A stretch of 64,000 nt of DNA from Gordoniibacillus chartarius. Lineage in GTDB: Bacteria > Bacillota > Bacilli > Paenibacillales > NBRC-103111. A program made the translations under genes and the position numbers. The stretch spans positions 62,001-126,000 of the forward strand of contig NZ_JBHLWN010000060.1 in NCBI RefSeq assembly GCF_042432825.1. Direction: 5' to 3'. A model generated the notes under the pieces. It saw only the letters and a program-made list of their open reading frames with translations. It had not been told where the DNA came from and searched no databases. Shown here piece after piece: positions 7,444 to 15,521 of this stretch (positions are counted from its first letter, which is position 1; each line of letters begins with the position of its first letter).

Positions 7444-8775
7444 TCAGGCGGAAAATGAGTCGGAATGATCAGCTTGTTCTCCCGCCGGTACATTTGCTTT
7501 TCTTCTAGACCATATAACAACCGGGATCAGCAAGAGGGCGAGTCCTCCGCCAACAAGCGACAGCGTCGCATAGCTTGAGTGAGCTACAACGATGCCGGAC
7601 AGCGCACCGCCCGAGGCGCCGGCAAGTGCAATCAGCACATCAATCGTTCCTTGCGTTTTTGCGCGTGTTGTCGGATCCGTAGCGTCAACAATGATCGCTG
7701 TCCCGCTGATTAAGCCGAAATTCCAACCGATGCCAAGCAGCGATAGAGCGACAATGAGTACCGGCATCGAATCCGCAGGGGCTGCTGCGGCTGTAATGCC
7801 CGCAAGCAACAGAACGCCGCCAGAAGCAATAGACATGGCGGTACGACCGATTTTGTCAACCAGAACCCCCGTGACGAGCGAAGGCAAGTACATGGAGCCT
7901 ATATGAATGCCAATGACGAGCCCTATATCTCCCAAGCTATGGCTGTGATGCTTCATGTGGACCGGGGTCATTGTCATGATGGCAATCATCACGATCTGGG
8001 TTAAGATCATGACGGTCGCTCCGACGATCAGGCCGTTCTTGCTGGTTTGGGGCACTCTTTTTCCTTCAGCGTTCGCTTGAGTTTGTGCCCCTGCTTGTTT
8101 TGACGCAAACACAGCCTTTGCAACGACATAGGGATCGGGACGAAGGAGAATCAAGAAGACCGTTCCTGCCAGAAAATAAGCCGCTGCGGCCAGAATAAAC
8201 GGACCTGCGAGCGCCGGAATCCCAATGAAAGCCGCAAAATGACCTGTAACATCCACCATACTAGGGCCGGCAACTGCGCCTAGTGTCGTCGAAACCATGG
8301 CCGTGCTAATCGCTTTTGCCCGCTGATGAGGCATAGCCAGGTCGGTTCCGGCGTAACGGGCTTGCAAGTTTGTTGCCCCGCCTGCACCGTAAATCAGCAG
8401 CGAGACGAACAAAAGAGGCAGGCTGTTATTGACCGCAGCCAATATGACTCCGAGTGCCCCGACGCCTCCGGCGAAGAACCCGGCTCCAAGCCCTAACCTG
8501 CGGCCGTAATGCTCGGATAACCGGCCTACCAGCAAGGCAGCCGCAGCGGAACCGAGGGTGAACAAGGCCGCGGGAACACCCGCAAAGCTTTCCGTACCCA
8601 GCATCTCTTGCGCAAGAAGTGCGCCGACGGTTACACCGGCGGCAAGACCCGCGCCTCCAAATATTTGAGATAAGACTACGATAAGCAGGGAACGCGTATA
8701 CAGCTTCTTTTGCAGCTCCGGCGCATCAATGTAGCGGCGAATCGATGTGTCCTTTACTTGGGATTCGTGCGTCAT
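7444..8775 (-). CDS. Major facilitator superfamily transporter
   Basis: A 443-residue MFS permease with twelve predicted helices. The loop between helices 2 and 3 carries the MFS signature (LLVGRLSEHYGRRLGLGAGF), and a second copy lies in the middle (GVLVDKIGRTAMSIASGG). It overlaps the preceding regulator gene by 50 bases and has its own AAAGGGTGAT site, so the two are translated from one message. The pairing with an ArsR-rhodanese regulator suggests export of a toxic sulfur compound, metalloid or other stress metabolite. The substrate is not evident. Confidence 0.85.
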   Translation of the reverse strand: MTHESQVKDTSIRRYIDAPELQKKLYTRSLLIVVLSQIFGGAGLAAGVTVGALLAQEMLGTESFAGVPAALFTLGSAAAALLVGRLSEHYGRRLGLGAGFFAGGVGALGVILAAVNNSLPLLFVSLLIYGAGGATNLQARYAGTDLAMPHQRAKAISTAMVSTTLGAVAGPSMVDVTGHFAAFIGIPALAGPFILAAAAYFLAGTVFLILLRPDPYVVAKAVFASKQAGAQTQANAEGKRVPQTSKNGLIVGATVMILTQIVMIAIMTMTPVHMKHHSHSLGDIGLVIGIHIGSMYLPSLVTGVLVDKIGRTAMSIASGGVLLLAGITAAAAPADSMPVLIVALSLLGIGWNFGLISGTAIIVDATDPTTRAKTQGTIDVLIALAGASGGALSGIVVAHSSYATLSLVGGGLALLLIPVVIWSRRKANVPAGEQADHSDSFSA

Positions 8776-9442
8776 CGCTTAGAATCACCCTTTCTTCAGC
8801 ATATCGTTTCCATTCGATTACGCCTTCTTCCAGACGAGATGCCTTAAATCCCTTATTCTTAAGGATTTCAACGGCTTGGGCGGACATGATACAATACGGG
8901 CCTCTGCAATAAGCGACAATTTCTTTATCCGCAGGCAGGGAGGCCAGATGGTTCTCCAGATCTTCCATAGGTATCGATATCGCGCCTGGAATATGCCCCG
9001 ATTCATACTCGTCTTGCGGCCGAAGATCCACCAATACCGCTTCTCCCTTCGCCATCCGATCGAGGAGCTCTTCCAAAGCTATAGGCTCCAAACTCGCATG
9101 ATTTTGCATGATTTCCGTTTTCAGCTTCTGCACCTCTACCAATTGCTTTTCGCTAATACGGTGTAAGGACAGCATGAAATCGGCCACAGAGAGTTCGGCG
9201 ATTTCGTAGATCACAAAGTTCCCTTGTCTATGGGAACGAACCAGCCTCGATTCATGTAACGTTTGCAGGTGTTGGGATACATTCGCAACACTCATCCCGG
9301 TTATCTTGGCGAGTTGATCGACAGATTTGGGACCTTGGGACAGCAAGTCAAGTAATTCCAAGCGTTTGGGACTGGATAGACATTTGCCGATTCGTGCAAA
9401 TTCCTGATACAACCGGTCCTTCCACATGCGCTCCATGACCAC
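8726..9442 (-). CDS. ArsR-family regulator fused to a rhodanese domain
   Basis: A 238-residue two-domain protein. Residues 10-95 form an ArsR/SmtB winged helix-turn-helix (LSSPKRLELLDLLSQGPKSV, then MSVANVSQHLQTLHESRLV). Residues 125-220 form a rhodanese domain with the active-site loop AYCRGPYCIMSAQAV, which contains the catalytic Cys and a second Cys three residues on. Such regulators are thought to sense sulfane sulfur or persulfides through the rhodanese loop. The start is GTG 9442, nine bases after GAGGTG. Its own promoter contains a perfect palindrome, and an MFS gene follows, so it probably represses its own operon. Confidence 0.88.
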   Translation of the reverse strand: MVMERMWKDRLYQEFARIGKCLSSPKRLELLDLLSQGPKSVDQLAKITGMSVANVSQHLQTLHESRLVRSHRQGNFVIYEIAELSVADFMLSLHRISEKQLVEVQKLKTEIMQNHASLEPIALEELLDRMAKGEAVLVDLRPQDEYESGHIPGAISIPMEDLENHLASLPADKEIVAYCRGPYCIMSAQAVEILKNKGFKASRLEEGVIEWKRYAEERVILSDDARIPSKGHIDSPLH

Positions 9443-9459
9443 AACAGATCACACCTCAA

Positions 9460-9483
9460 CTATTCAATTAAATTATTGAATAG
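9460..9483. promoter_or_regulatory. Palindromic operator for the ArsR-rhodanese regulator
   Basis: CTATTCAAT-N6-ATTGAATAG is a perfect inverted repeat with nine-base arms directly before the regulator gene. The AT-rich form and position fit an ArsR/SmtB binding site and autoregulation. Confidence 0.75.
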
Positions 9484-9638
9484 ATATACCATAAGGTTTC
9501 AGTCTTGCTGAGTCAAGGGGAAAATTCCAAATAGTTTAACTGCAGAACAGAAGAACAAGACCTATTGATTCCATTTCCGCAATATGGAAAGCTGGGTTAT
9601 GTCGGGGGCAACGTTTGCCAGCTCAGAGATCAACGTTT

Positions 9639-9660
9639 ATACTGAATATATCTTCAGTAT
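9639..9660. promoter_or_regulatory. Palindromic operator for the TetR regulator
   Basis: ATACTGAA-N6-TTCAGTAT is a perfect inverted repeat with eight-base arms, about 60 bases before the TTG start of the TetR gene. It most likely is the autoregulatory site that also controls the MFS gene behind it. Confidence 0.7.
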
Positions 9661-9718
9661 TTTGTGGCGGTCCGGCAGGGTGAAAGCGTGCGGAAATCGC
9701 TATCGAGGTGAGAGTTAA

Positions 9719-10306
9719 TTGAACAAAAAGCAGCAGCAAACGGAACAGACTAAGAAGCGGATCGCCGACGCGGCCCGGGCGTTGTTCGTGCAGAAGGGCT
9801 ACAAGGCTACGGCCATCGAGGAGATCGTGAAGGCGACAGGCTGCAGCGCGGGAAACATTTACTACCATTTCAAGAGCAAGGAGGGCTTGTTCTTGTATCT
9901 GATCGAGGAATGGAACCGCGAGTGGGAGGAGACTTGGCTGGCCAAGGAGGCGCTATACCCGACGACGTTCGATAAATTGTACGGAATCGCGGAGCATCTC
10001 GCCCACGATCAGCTGAACCATCCGCTGACCAAAGCCGTCGACGAGTTTTTCAACAACGCGGAGAAGGCATCGGATATCGAAGAACGCCTGAACGAGATGG
10101 TCCAGGGCTATATTGATTTCAATCGGCAGCTGCTGCAGCGGGGCGTGGATAGCGGCGAGATCAAATTGACCAACGTCACCGGGTTGGCCATCATCCTGGA
10201 CAGTCTTATGTTAGGACTCAATCAGCATACGCGCAGAATGGAACGGGAAGAAGCGCTGGCGGCTTACCGGCTGGCCATGGACGTGTTTCTGCATGGCATT
10301 GCCTAG
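9719..10306 (+). CDS. TetR-family transcriptional regulator
   Basis: A 195-residue TetR repressor. The DNA-binding part is at residues 10-60 (RIADAARALFVQKGYKATAI, then GNIYYHFKSKEGLFLYLIEE), and the rest is the helical ligand-binding domain. The TTG start at 9719 is supported by GAGGTGAGA six bases upstream. It lies ahead of, and on the same strand as, a drug-efflux MFS gene, with a palindrome in front and a probable terminator in between, so the pair forms a typical drug-responsive module. The inducer is unknown. Confidence 0.9.
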   Translation: MNKKQQQTEQTKKRIADAARALFVQKGYKATAIEEIVKATGCSAGNIYYHFKSKEGLFLYLIEEWNREWEETWLAKEALYPTTFDKLYGIAEHLAHDQLNHPLTKAVDEFFNNAEKASDIEERLNEMVQGYIDFNRQLLQRGVDSGEIKLTNVTGLAIILDSLMLGLNQHTRRMEREEALAAYRLAMDVFLHGIA

Positions 10307-10328
10307 CCGCCTGGCGTGCCTTTTTTTT
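10295..10328 (+). terminator. Intrinsic terminator after the TetR gene
   Basis: An imperfect GGCATTGCC / GGCGTGCC stem overlaps the stop codon and runs into eight T residues (10321-10328). It would partly separate the regulator from the efflux gene. Confidence 0.55.
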
Positions 10329-10380
10329 ACACCAACATCTAGAATGAATATTCAGGATTATGAAATTGGAGGCATCCATC

Positions 10381-11583
10381 ATGACGTTATTGCTGAAAAA
10401 CCGGGGCGCCGTCCTCATACTCATGTTCAACCTGTTTCTAGTCTTCTCGGGAATCGGCTTGGTCATCCCGATCATGCCGAAATTTATGGAGAGTCTGGGC
10501 ATTACGGGGGGAACCGTAGGCTTGCTGGTGGCGGCCTTCTCGCTGACCCAGCTGCTGTTCTCGCCGCTCGCGGGCCGTCTGTCGGATACGTTCGGACGCA
10601 AGCGGATGATCGTCTTCGGCATGCTCCTGTTCGCTCTGTCGGAAGGGCTGTTCGGCTACGCAAGCTCCTCATGGCTGCTGTTCGTCGCCCGGTTGCTCGG
10701 CGGTATTAGCGCGGCCATGATCATGCCGGCCGTCATGGCGTATGCGGCTGACGTCACAACGGCGGAAGAGCGCGCGGCGGGGATGGGCTATATCAACGCG
10801 GCCATCACGACAGGCTTTATTATTGGCCCCGGCATCGGCGGCTATATCGCCGAGTTCGGCATCCGGGTGCCGTTCTACTTCGCGGCGATTGCGGGCGTGC
10901 TTGCGGCCTGCATCAATCTGCTCATTCTTCCGGAATCCCGGCCGGCGGCTGTCGCGGCATCCGCCCCGGCGGGCGCGGCGAAACCGCGGGCCAATCTTCT
11001 CACCCAATTAAGATATGCTTACAGGGAGCCGTATTTCCTGAGCCTTATCATTGTCTTTGTTTTGTCGTTCGGCTTGGCGAATTTCGAGACTGTGTTCGGC
11101 TTGTTCGTCGACCACAGGTTCGGGTTCGAGCCGAAGGATATCGCCTTTATCATCACGTTCGGCTCGATCGCCGGCGCGGTCGTGCAACTGACGGCGTTCA
11201 GCTGGATTTTGAAGCGGTTCGGGGAGAGCCGGGTCATCTCGGTCTGTCTTCTCTTCGCCGGCGTGTTTATTCTGCTGACACTGTTCGTCCACAAATTCTG
11301 GATCATCTTCGCCGTCACTTTCATCGTATTTCTGGCAATCGATATCCTGCGGCCCGCAATCGGTACCCAGATGTCGATGGTCGCCGAGGATCAGCAGGGC
11401 TACGTCGCCGGCCTGAATTCGGCATTCACGAGTCTCGGCAATATTGTCGGCCCGATCGTGGCGGGATTTTTGTTCGACGTCGACATCAACTACCCGTATG
11501 CGCTCGCTTTCCTCGTCCTGTTCATATGTTTTATACTGAGCCTTAAAGCAGGCAGACAAGAGCAGGGAGCGCAAGTCAGGTAA
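10381..11583 (+). CDS. Drug-efflux MFS transporter, NorA/Bmr-like
   Basis: A 400-residue, twelve-helix MFS antiporter of the DHA1 drug:proton type. It has motif A between helices 2 and 3 (LAGRLSDTFGRKRMIVFG) and a motif C-like stretch in helix 5 (ITTGFIIGPGIGGYIAEFG), the mark of exporters. ATG 10381 has GGAGG eight bases upstream; an earlier in-frame ATG at 10360 has none. It follows its probable TetR repressor. NorA, Bmr and YfmO-type pumps are close in design; the drug range cannot be predicted. Confidence 0.88.
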   Translation: MTLLLKNRGAVLILMFNLFLVFSGIGLVIPIMPKFMESLGITGGTVGLLVAAFSLTQLLFSPLAGRLSDTFGRKRMIVFGMLLFALSEGLFGYASSSWLLFVARLLGGISAAMIMPAVMAYAADVTTAEERAAGMGYINAAITTGFIIGPGIGGYIAEFGIRVPFYFAAIAGVLAACINLLILPESRPAAVAASAPAGAAKPRANLLTQLRYAYREPYFLSLIIVFVLSFGLANFETVFGLFVDHRFGFEPKDIAFIITFGSIAGAVVQLTAFSWILKRFGESRVISVCLLFAGVFILLTLFVHKFWIIFAVTFIVFLAIDILRPAIGTQMSMVAEDQQGYVAGLNSAFTSLGNIVGPIVAGFLFDVDINYPYALAFLVLFICFILSLKAGRQEQGAQVR

Positions 11584-11643
11584 GGCACAGAGAAAATCAG
11601 GTGCGGATGTGCACGGCAACACATTCCAGACCGTCCAAATGAC

Positions 11644-12414
11644 TTAATCGAGTTCATGCAGAGTCACTTCGCTGCGGACCAGGAACCGGGCATTGATTCC
11701 GGCCTGACCGATCCCTTTGGAGATATAGAACCGGCCATAGGTCCCGGAATGCATTCCCTTGTAAATGCCGGCGGCTGCAAGCCTTCCCTTATTTAACAAG
11801 CGGAACAACAAGGGCACATTGAATTGCTTACCGTGGAAATGGCCGGCCATCAGGTAGGTATACTTGTGTTGAATGCAAGGGATAAGATTAGGATCGTGTG
11901 TCAGGACCAGGATCGGTTTGTTGGGGGCGGCGTTTTCGAATGCGGCTTCAACCTCGCTTTTCTTGCTGCCAAAATCATCAACGCCGACAATTTGAAACGT
12001 ATCTAAGGCTATGGACTGATTGATGAGTACGTTGATACCCGCATTTTCGAGAATCCGGATCAGCTGCTTGAGGGCAGAGAGGTGCAGGCGATGATCATGA
12101 TTCCCCAATACGGCATAGACGGGGATGCCGGGTTTGGCAATCGCTTGGGCGTACTGCTGCACCTTAGATAAATACCGGGATTTTTGCGTAAAGTCACCAG
12201 TGAGAACGATGTAATCCGGAGCTTCCTCCTGAATGAGTCGGGTCAATCTTTCCGCACTGATCCGGAGCTTCTCGACATGGAGGTCGCTGATCTGCAGAAC
12301 GCGAGTGCCAAGCCCGCAAGCGTAGCGAACCCGTTCCACCTTCAGCCATTGGGTCGGTAAAATTAACAGGAAATAGACGAAGGCTGCGATAACCAAAATA
12401 ATCGTAAAATACAT
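11644..12414 (-). CDS. Membrane-anchored metallophosphoesterase
   Basis: A 256-residue calcineurin-like phosphoesterase with one N-terminal membrane helix (about residues 3-20). All metal-binding motifs are present in order: SDLH, GDFT, GNHDH, THDP and GHFHG, which bind two metal ions. It resembles YkuE/YaeI-type enzymes, some of which act on lipid phosphates at the membrane. The real substrate is unknown. The ribosome binding site GAGGGGGC is rather far from ATG 12414. A second enzyme of the same superfamily lies at 39.3-40.5 kb. Confidence 0.87.
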   Translation of the reverse strand: MYFTIILVIAAFVYFLLILPTQWLKVERVRYACGLGTRVLQISDLHVEKLRISAERLTRLIQEEAPDYIVLTGDFTQKSRYLSKVQQYAQAIAKPGIPVYAVLGNHDHRLHLSALKQLIRILENAGINVLINQSIALDTFQIVGVDDFGSKKSEVEAAFENAAPNKPILVLTHDPNLIPCIQHKYTYLMAGHFHGKQFNVPLLFRLLNKGRLAAAGIYKGMHSGTYGRFYISKGIGQAGINARFLVRSEVTLHELD

Positions 12415-12474
12415 TCGCTATTCATTGCCCCCTCGGTGAGCAATTCGGAATCTCCGCAGCCGCATCCAGGCTTG

Positions 12475-12789
12475 TCATTTCTTCTCCATGTGCATTTGGC
12501 GAAGCAATAGAAACAAAGGAAGCCCTAATGAAACGCCCACAACAAGCGTACCTGCAATCGGTAACCACAACGATCTCATGCCATTTTTTTTACCTTCATA
12601 TAGGATGAACCCAATAAGCGCTATTGCTGAAACAAGAACATCCATCCATGCAAATGCGCCCATGCGAGTTTGAGCTATATCTTCTGCTAATTGACCTATG
12701 TCAAGGCCATTCTGTACGATCCAAGGAAGAAACTGTGAATACGGCAGCACGACTCCCAAAACCGCTAATATCGCATAAAAGTATTTCAA
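12475..12789 (-). CDS. DUF2834 small membrane protein
   Basis: A 104-residue protein with three hydrophobic helices, near residues 5-25, 45-65 and 75-97. The pattern VLPYSQFLPW, the middle MDVLVSAIALIGFILYEGKK and WLPIAGTLVVGVSLGLPLFL agree with the DUF2834 family. Its role is unknown. It starts at TTG 12789 behind a strong GAGGAGGGC. It lies in an AT-richer patch than the surrounding genes. Confidence 0.72.
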   Translation of the reverse strand: MKYFYAILAVLGVVLPYSQFLPWIVQNGLDIGQLAEDIAQTRMGAFAWMDVLVSAIALIGFILYEGKKNGMRSLWLPIAGTLVVGVSLGLPLFLLLRQMHMEKK

Positions 12790-13025
12790 TGAAAGCCCTC
12801 CTCACTGTTCGAAATTTCGTACAAATCCGCTTCGAGCCGTATGAAATGAAACGGCTTTGAACGATATTAAGTTCACATTGATAAGAATGCATTCGATCAT
12901 GGTGCACACGGGTCAGTAAAGGATAGAATCGTGAAAGTATGCATATGCGGCATTGATTTCTTTTACCTTATACTACCACATTTGGATCAATTCTGCTCGG
13001 AACTGAAGCGCACCACACAGAAACG

Positions 13026-13053
13026 AAAAAAAGCGATGGATATTTTCCACCGC
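13026..13053 (-). terminator. Intrinsic terminator of the minus-strand gene at 13092-13415
   Basis: Read on the minus strand, GCGGTGGA pairs with TCCATCGC (one G-T pair, five-base loop) and seven T residues follow. The remaining bases from 12790 to 13025 are AT-rich and show only the ribosome binding site of the DUF2834 gene; a plus-strand frame there looks spurious. Confidence 0.7.
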
Positions 13054-13091
13054 CGTGCTGCAGCCCGTCTAAGCTGTTCCATACACTCAAT

Positions 13092-13415
13092 CTATTTGAA
13101 TTTGGCCGACAGTAAATTTGACGCCATCTGCGGTCGGTGATACGTTTCGTCGTACACACTGCGCATGATATAAACGGCAATGATGGACGTATTGTTATCA
13201 AGAGGTTTATACATCATCTTGATGATATCTCTAATTTCGAAGTCCGTATCGAATTCGTTCTTTAATAGAATCGCATAATCGCCAAGGGTCGGTTTTTGCC
13301 CGCGCTGCTTCAGCATAGGGATCTGCCTGATTTCCGGTTTGCCGTATTTGGTATTCGTCTGAATTTCCAAGGTAATATAGTAACGGTCTTTCAATAAATC
13401 CGTAGGTTTGTTCAT
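13092..13415 (-). CDS. Hypothetical 107-residue protein
   Basis: A small, lysine-rich soluble protein without signal peptide or membrane helix (MNKPTDLLKDRYYITLEIQT ... MLKQRGQKPTLGDYAILLKN). The reading frame has AGAAGG upstream of ATG 13415 and a good terminator after it, which support a real gene. No family is recognised. Predicted alternation of strands and helices suggests a compact alpha/beta fold. It is convergent with nothing and followed by an AT-rich region; base composition is lower in GC than the flanks. Confidence 0.5.
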   Translation of the reverse strand: MNKPTDLLKDRYYITLEIQTNTKYGKPEIRQIPMLKQRGQKPTLGDYAILLKNEFDTDFEIRDIIKMMYKPLDNNTSIIAVYIMRSVYDETYHRPQMASNLLSAKFK

Positions 13416-13431
13416 CGTGATGCGCCTTCTT

Positions 13432-13515
13432 TCATGTTGTAGAGAATTTGTGATTCTGATCTTCGACGAAGTCGATCTCTACTCCTCTCAGAAAAGACAC
13501 ATCTTCAATAAACAC
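13432..13515 (-). pseudogene. Possible remnant of an IscA/HesB-like gene C-terminal part
   Basis: A short minus-strand frame reads VFIEDVSFLRGVEIDFVEDQ and stops soon after. The stretch FLRGVEIDFVED recalls the region of HesB/IscA-type proteins just before their Cys-containing tail, which is missing here. There is no start signal. It could be a chance resemblance; if real it is a decayed fragment. Confidence 0.2.
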
Positions 13516-13535
13516 CCGTCACCATTGCCCATCAA

Positions 13536-14249
13536 TCATCGCGTACATGCACTTACAAATGCCAAGAATAGTTGATAGCTATGGCGATCGGCCTTGTAAT
13601 TGAATTCCGGATGCCACTGCACGGCCAAAATAAATCTCTTCTCCGGCATCACAACCGCTTCGATAAGCCCGTCTTCGGCTTTGGCCGCAGCCTCTAGTTG
13701 GCTTGACAAGACCTTAATGCCTTGATGATGATAGCTATTTACGCTTAGTGAATCCGTCCGGACAATGCGATGAAGCAGGCTCTCTCTGTCTATGGCTACG
13801 CTGTGGACGGGTTCGGTGTAGGGCGGCTTTTGCTTATGATTGATTCTAGGGTGTGCTGTTAATTGAATGGGAATATCCTGATACAGCGTTCCGCCTAACA
13901 AGACGTTAAATAGCTGTAAACCGCGGCATATCCCGAATGAAGGCTTATCCATACCAATGGCATGTTTAAATAACATGGCTTCCATCGCATCGCGTTCCGT
14001 ACACAGCTTCCCGCAAAAATCTTCGGTTCCCTCACCATATAGCTCAGGGTTAACGTCATGGCCGCCGGTAAAAACAAAACCGTCAAACGCATTCGCTATT
14101 GCTGCAACGATCTCGGCGTCGGAGGTCAGAGGCAGCATGACCGGAATGCCGCCGGCCTCCTCGATGGCTTTCATGTAGCCTGGCAGCATCCAGTAGCTTT
14201 CTTTGTCATCATCGTATAACGGCAAGATGCCGATCATCGGTTTCCCCAT
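13536..14249 (-). CDS. Class I glutamine amidotransferase-like hydrolase (PuuD/peptidase C26 type)
   Basis: A 237-residue member of the gamma-glutamyl-GABA hydrolase group. The nucleophile Cys lies in FGICRGLQLFNV and the partner His-Glu in AVQWHPEF, giving the usual Cys-His-Glu triad; FDGFVFTGGHDVNPELYGE forms the oxyanion region. PuuD cleaves gamma-glutamyl-gamma-aminobutyrate in putrescine breakdown, but relatives act on other gamma-glutamyl compounds. The start ATG 14249 follows GGGGGAAATCC; the open frame runs on upstream without support. It is divergent from the AraC gene and no other putrescine genes are nearby. Confidence 0.85.
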   Translation of the reverse strand: MGKPMIGILPLYDDDKESYWMLPGYMKAIEEAGGIPVMLPLTSDAEIVAAIANAFDGFVFTGGHDVNPELYGEGTEDFCGKLCTERDAMEAMLFKHAIGMDKPSFGICRGLQLFNVLLGGTLYQDIPIQLTAHPRINHKQKPPYTEPVHSVAIDRESLLHRIVRTDSLSVNSYHHQGIKVLSSQLEAAAKAEDGLIEAVVMPEKRFILAVQWHPEFNYKADRHSYQLFLAFVSACTR

Positions 14250-14473
14250 GGATTTCCCCCCTGTTTCTGCAGTTAGTATAGGCTTATTATACAGTATGCT
14301 TTGTTGAATACGCATCACTCCCTGTCGCAAAGCGGAGTCTTTCGGCCGACACTTCAGCAATCCCGCCGGCACAACGGCAAGAAATGTTAAATTATGCACA
14401 ATAAAGATCATGTGAAGTTCCTGCAAATGTGATACGATAGCGTATACAATGCCATAACAGGGGGGTGTAAGCG

Positions 14474-15346
14474 ATGTCATTCATGATTCATACTCCAACA
14501 AATGTTGCTCTCAAGCGACAAGGCATTTATGTTCGCGCCGACGCTTCGGACTGGCAGACGAGCTGGCCGGTGCATACGCACGAAGGGGTGGAGCTATACT
14601 ATTTTCAAAAAGGCAAAGCGAACTTCTGCATCGGCGAGGAAGTGTACGATATGAGCCCGGGGACGATGCTGCTGTTTCGCGGAGGAGTCATGCACCGGAT
14701 CAATCCTTCCAAAGAGGTTGTATACATCCGCAGCTATGTCAATTTTACCGAGGAGTTTTTGCGGGAGGGCGTTCCGGTTGACATGATCGATAAGCTCACT
14801 GCGTTGTTCGATGTGCAAGGCGGCTTGATTCTTCGTTGGGATCCGGATGAGCGGGACAGTATCGAGAACGAGTTTCGCACCTTGCAGAATGAAGCCGAGA
14901 AGGAGTCGTTCGGCCATGAGCTGTTCATGCGGGCGACGTTAACCCGGCTGCTGCTGAAAGTGTACCGCAAGTCCAAGCATTTGCCGACCGCGGGAATGGA
15001 ACAGACCCCATCCCAAAGCCAGTCCAACGTCAAACGCATACTGCAGTTTATCAACCAGAATTATACGGGGGAAGTTTCGCTAGACGATATCTCGAAAGCG
15101 CTTCACCTGAACAAATATTATTTGTGCCACATTTTTAAGGAAATAACGGGCCATACGATCAACAATTATTTGGTGCGCAGACGTCTGGAGGAAGCGAAGA
15201 AGCTGCTGCTGTCAACGGACGAGCCTATCGGCGTCATTGCCGAAAAGCTGGGCTTCACGACTCCGATCCATTTCAGCCGGTCGTTCAAGCAGTTCTCGGG
15301 GGTATCGCCGCAAGCCTTCCGAAAAATCGCACTACAAACGAATTGA
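14474..15346 (+). CDS. AraC-family regulator with N-terminal cupin domain
   Basis: A 290-residue transcription factor. The first 160 residues form a cupin-like sugar-sensing domain (WPVHTHEGVELYYFQKGKAN, then MSPGTMLLFRGGVMHRINPS). Residues 190-285 carry the two helix-turn-helix units of AraC proteins (DISKALHLNKYYLCHIFKEI and GVIAEKLGFTTPIHFSRSFK). AGGGGGGTG lies before ATG 14474. It sits directly upstream of a CUT1 transporter and three glycan-degrading genes on the same strand, so it most likely activates that operon when the imported sugar is present. Confidence 0.9.
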   Translation: MSFMIHTPTNVALKRQGIYVRADASDWQTSWPVHTHEGVELYYFQKGKANFCIGEEVYDMSPGTMLLFRGGVMHRINPSKEVVYIRSYVNFTEEFLREGVPVDMIDKLTALFDVQGGLILRWDPDERDSIENEFRTLQNEAEKESFGHELFMRATLTRLLLKVYRKSKHLPTAGMEQTPSQSQSNVKRILQFINQNYTGEVSLDDISKALHLNKYYLCHIFKEITGHTINNYLVRRRLEEAKKLLLSTDEPIGVIAEKLGFTTPIHFSRSFKQFSGVSPQAFRKIALQTN

Positions 15347-15421
15347 AATCAATCAGCAATTTACGTTAAAGATACAGCAAGATCGGTAAAGTGGACGGCA
15401 AAAAAATGTGATAATTTAATG

Positions 15422-15435
15422 ATTAAGCGCTACCA
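15422..15435 (+). promoter_or_regulatory. cre-like site before the glycan transporter operon
   Basis: ATTAAGCGCTACCA matches the catabolite-responsive element consensus TGWAANCGNTNWCA except at the first two positions and one weak (N/W) position. Placed about 90 bases before the binding-protein gene, it would allow CcpA repression. Confidence 0.4.
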
Positions 15436-15521
15436 AACGATCATTTCGGATGAAGTTTGACGAACGCTAGCCAGTAATTGCGGTATAACTAACCTAGAAA
15501 CATGAAAAGGGAGAGTTGACA

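Noticed and set aside
12931..13140. 69-codon plus-strand frame
   Set aside because: Overlaps the terminator and end of the minus-strand gene, lacks a ribosome binding site and family resemblance.
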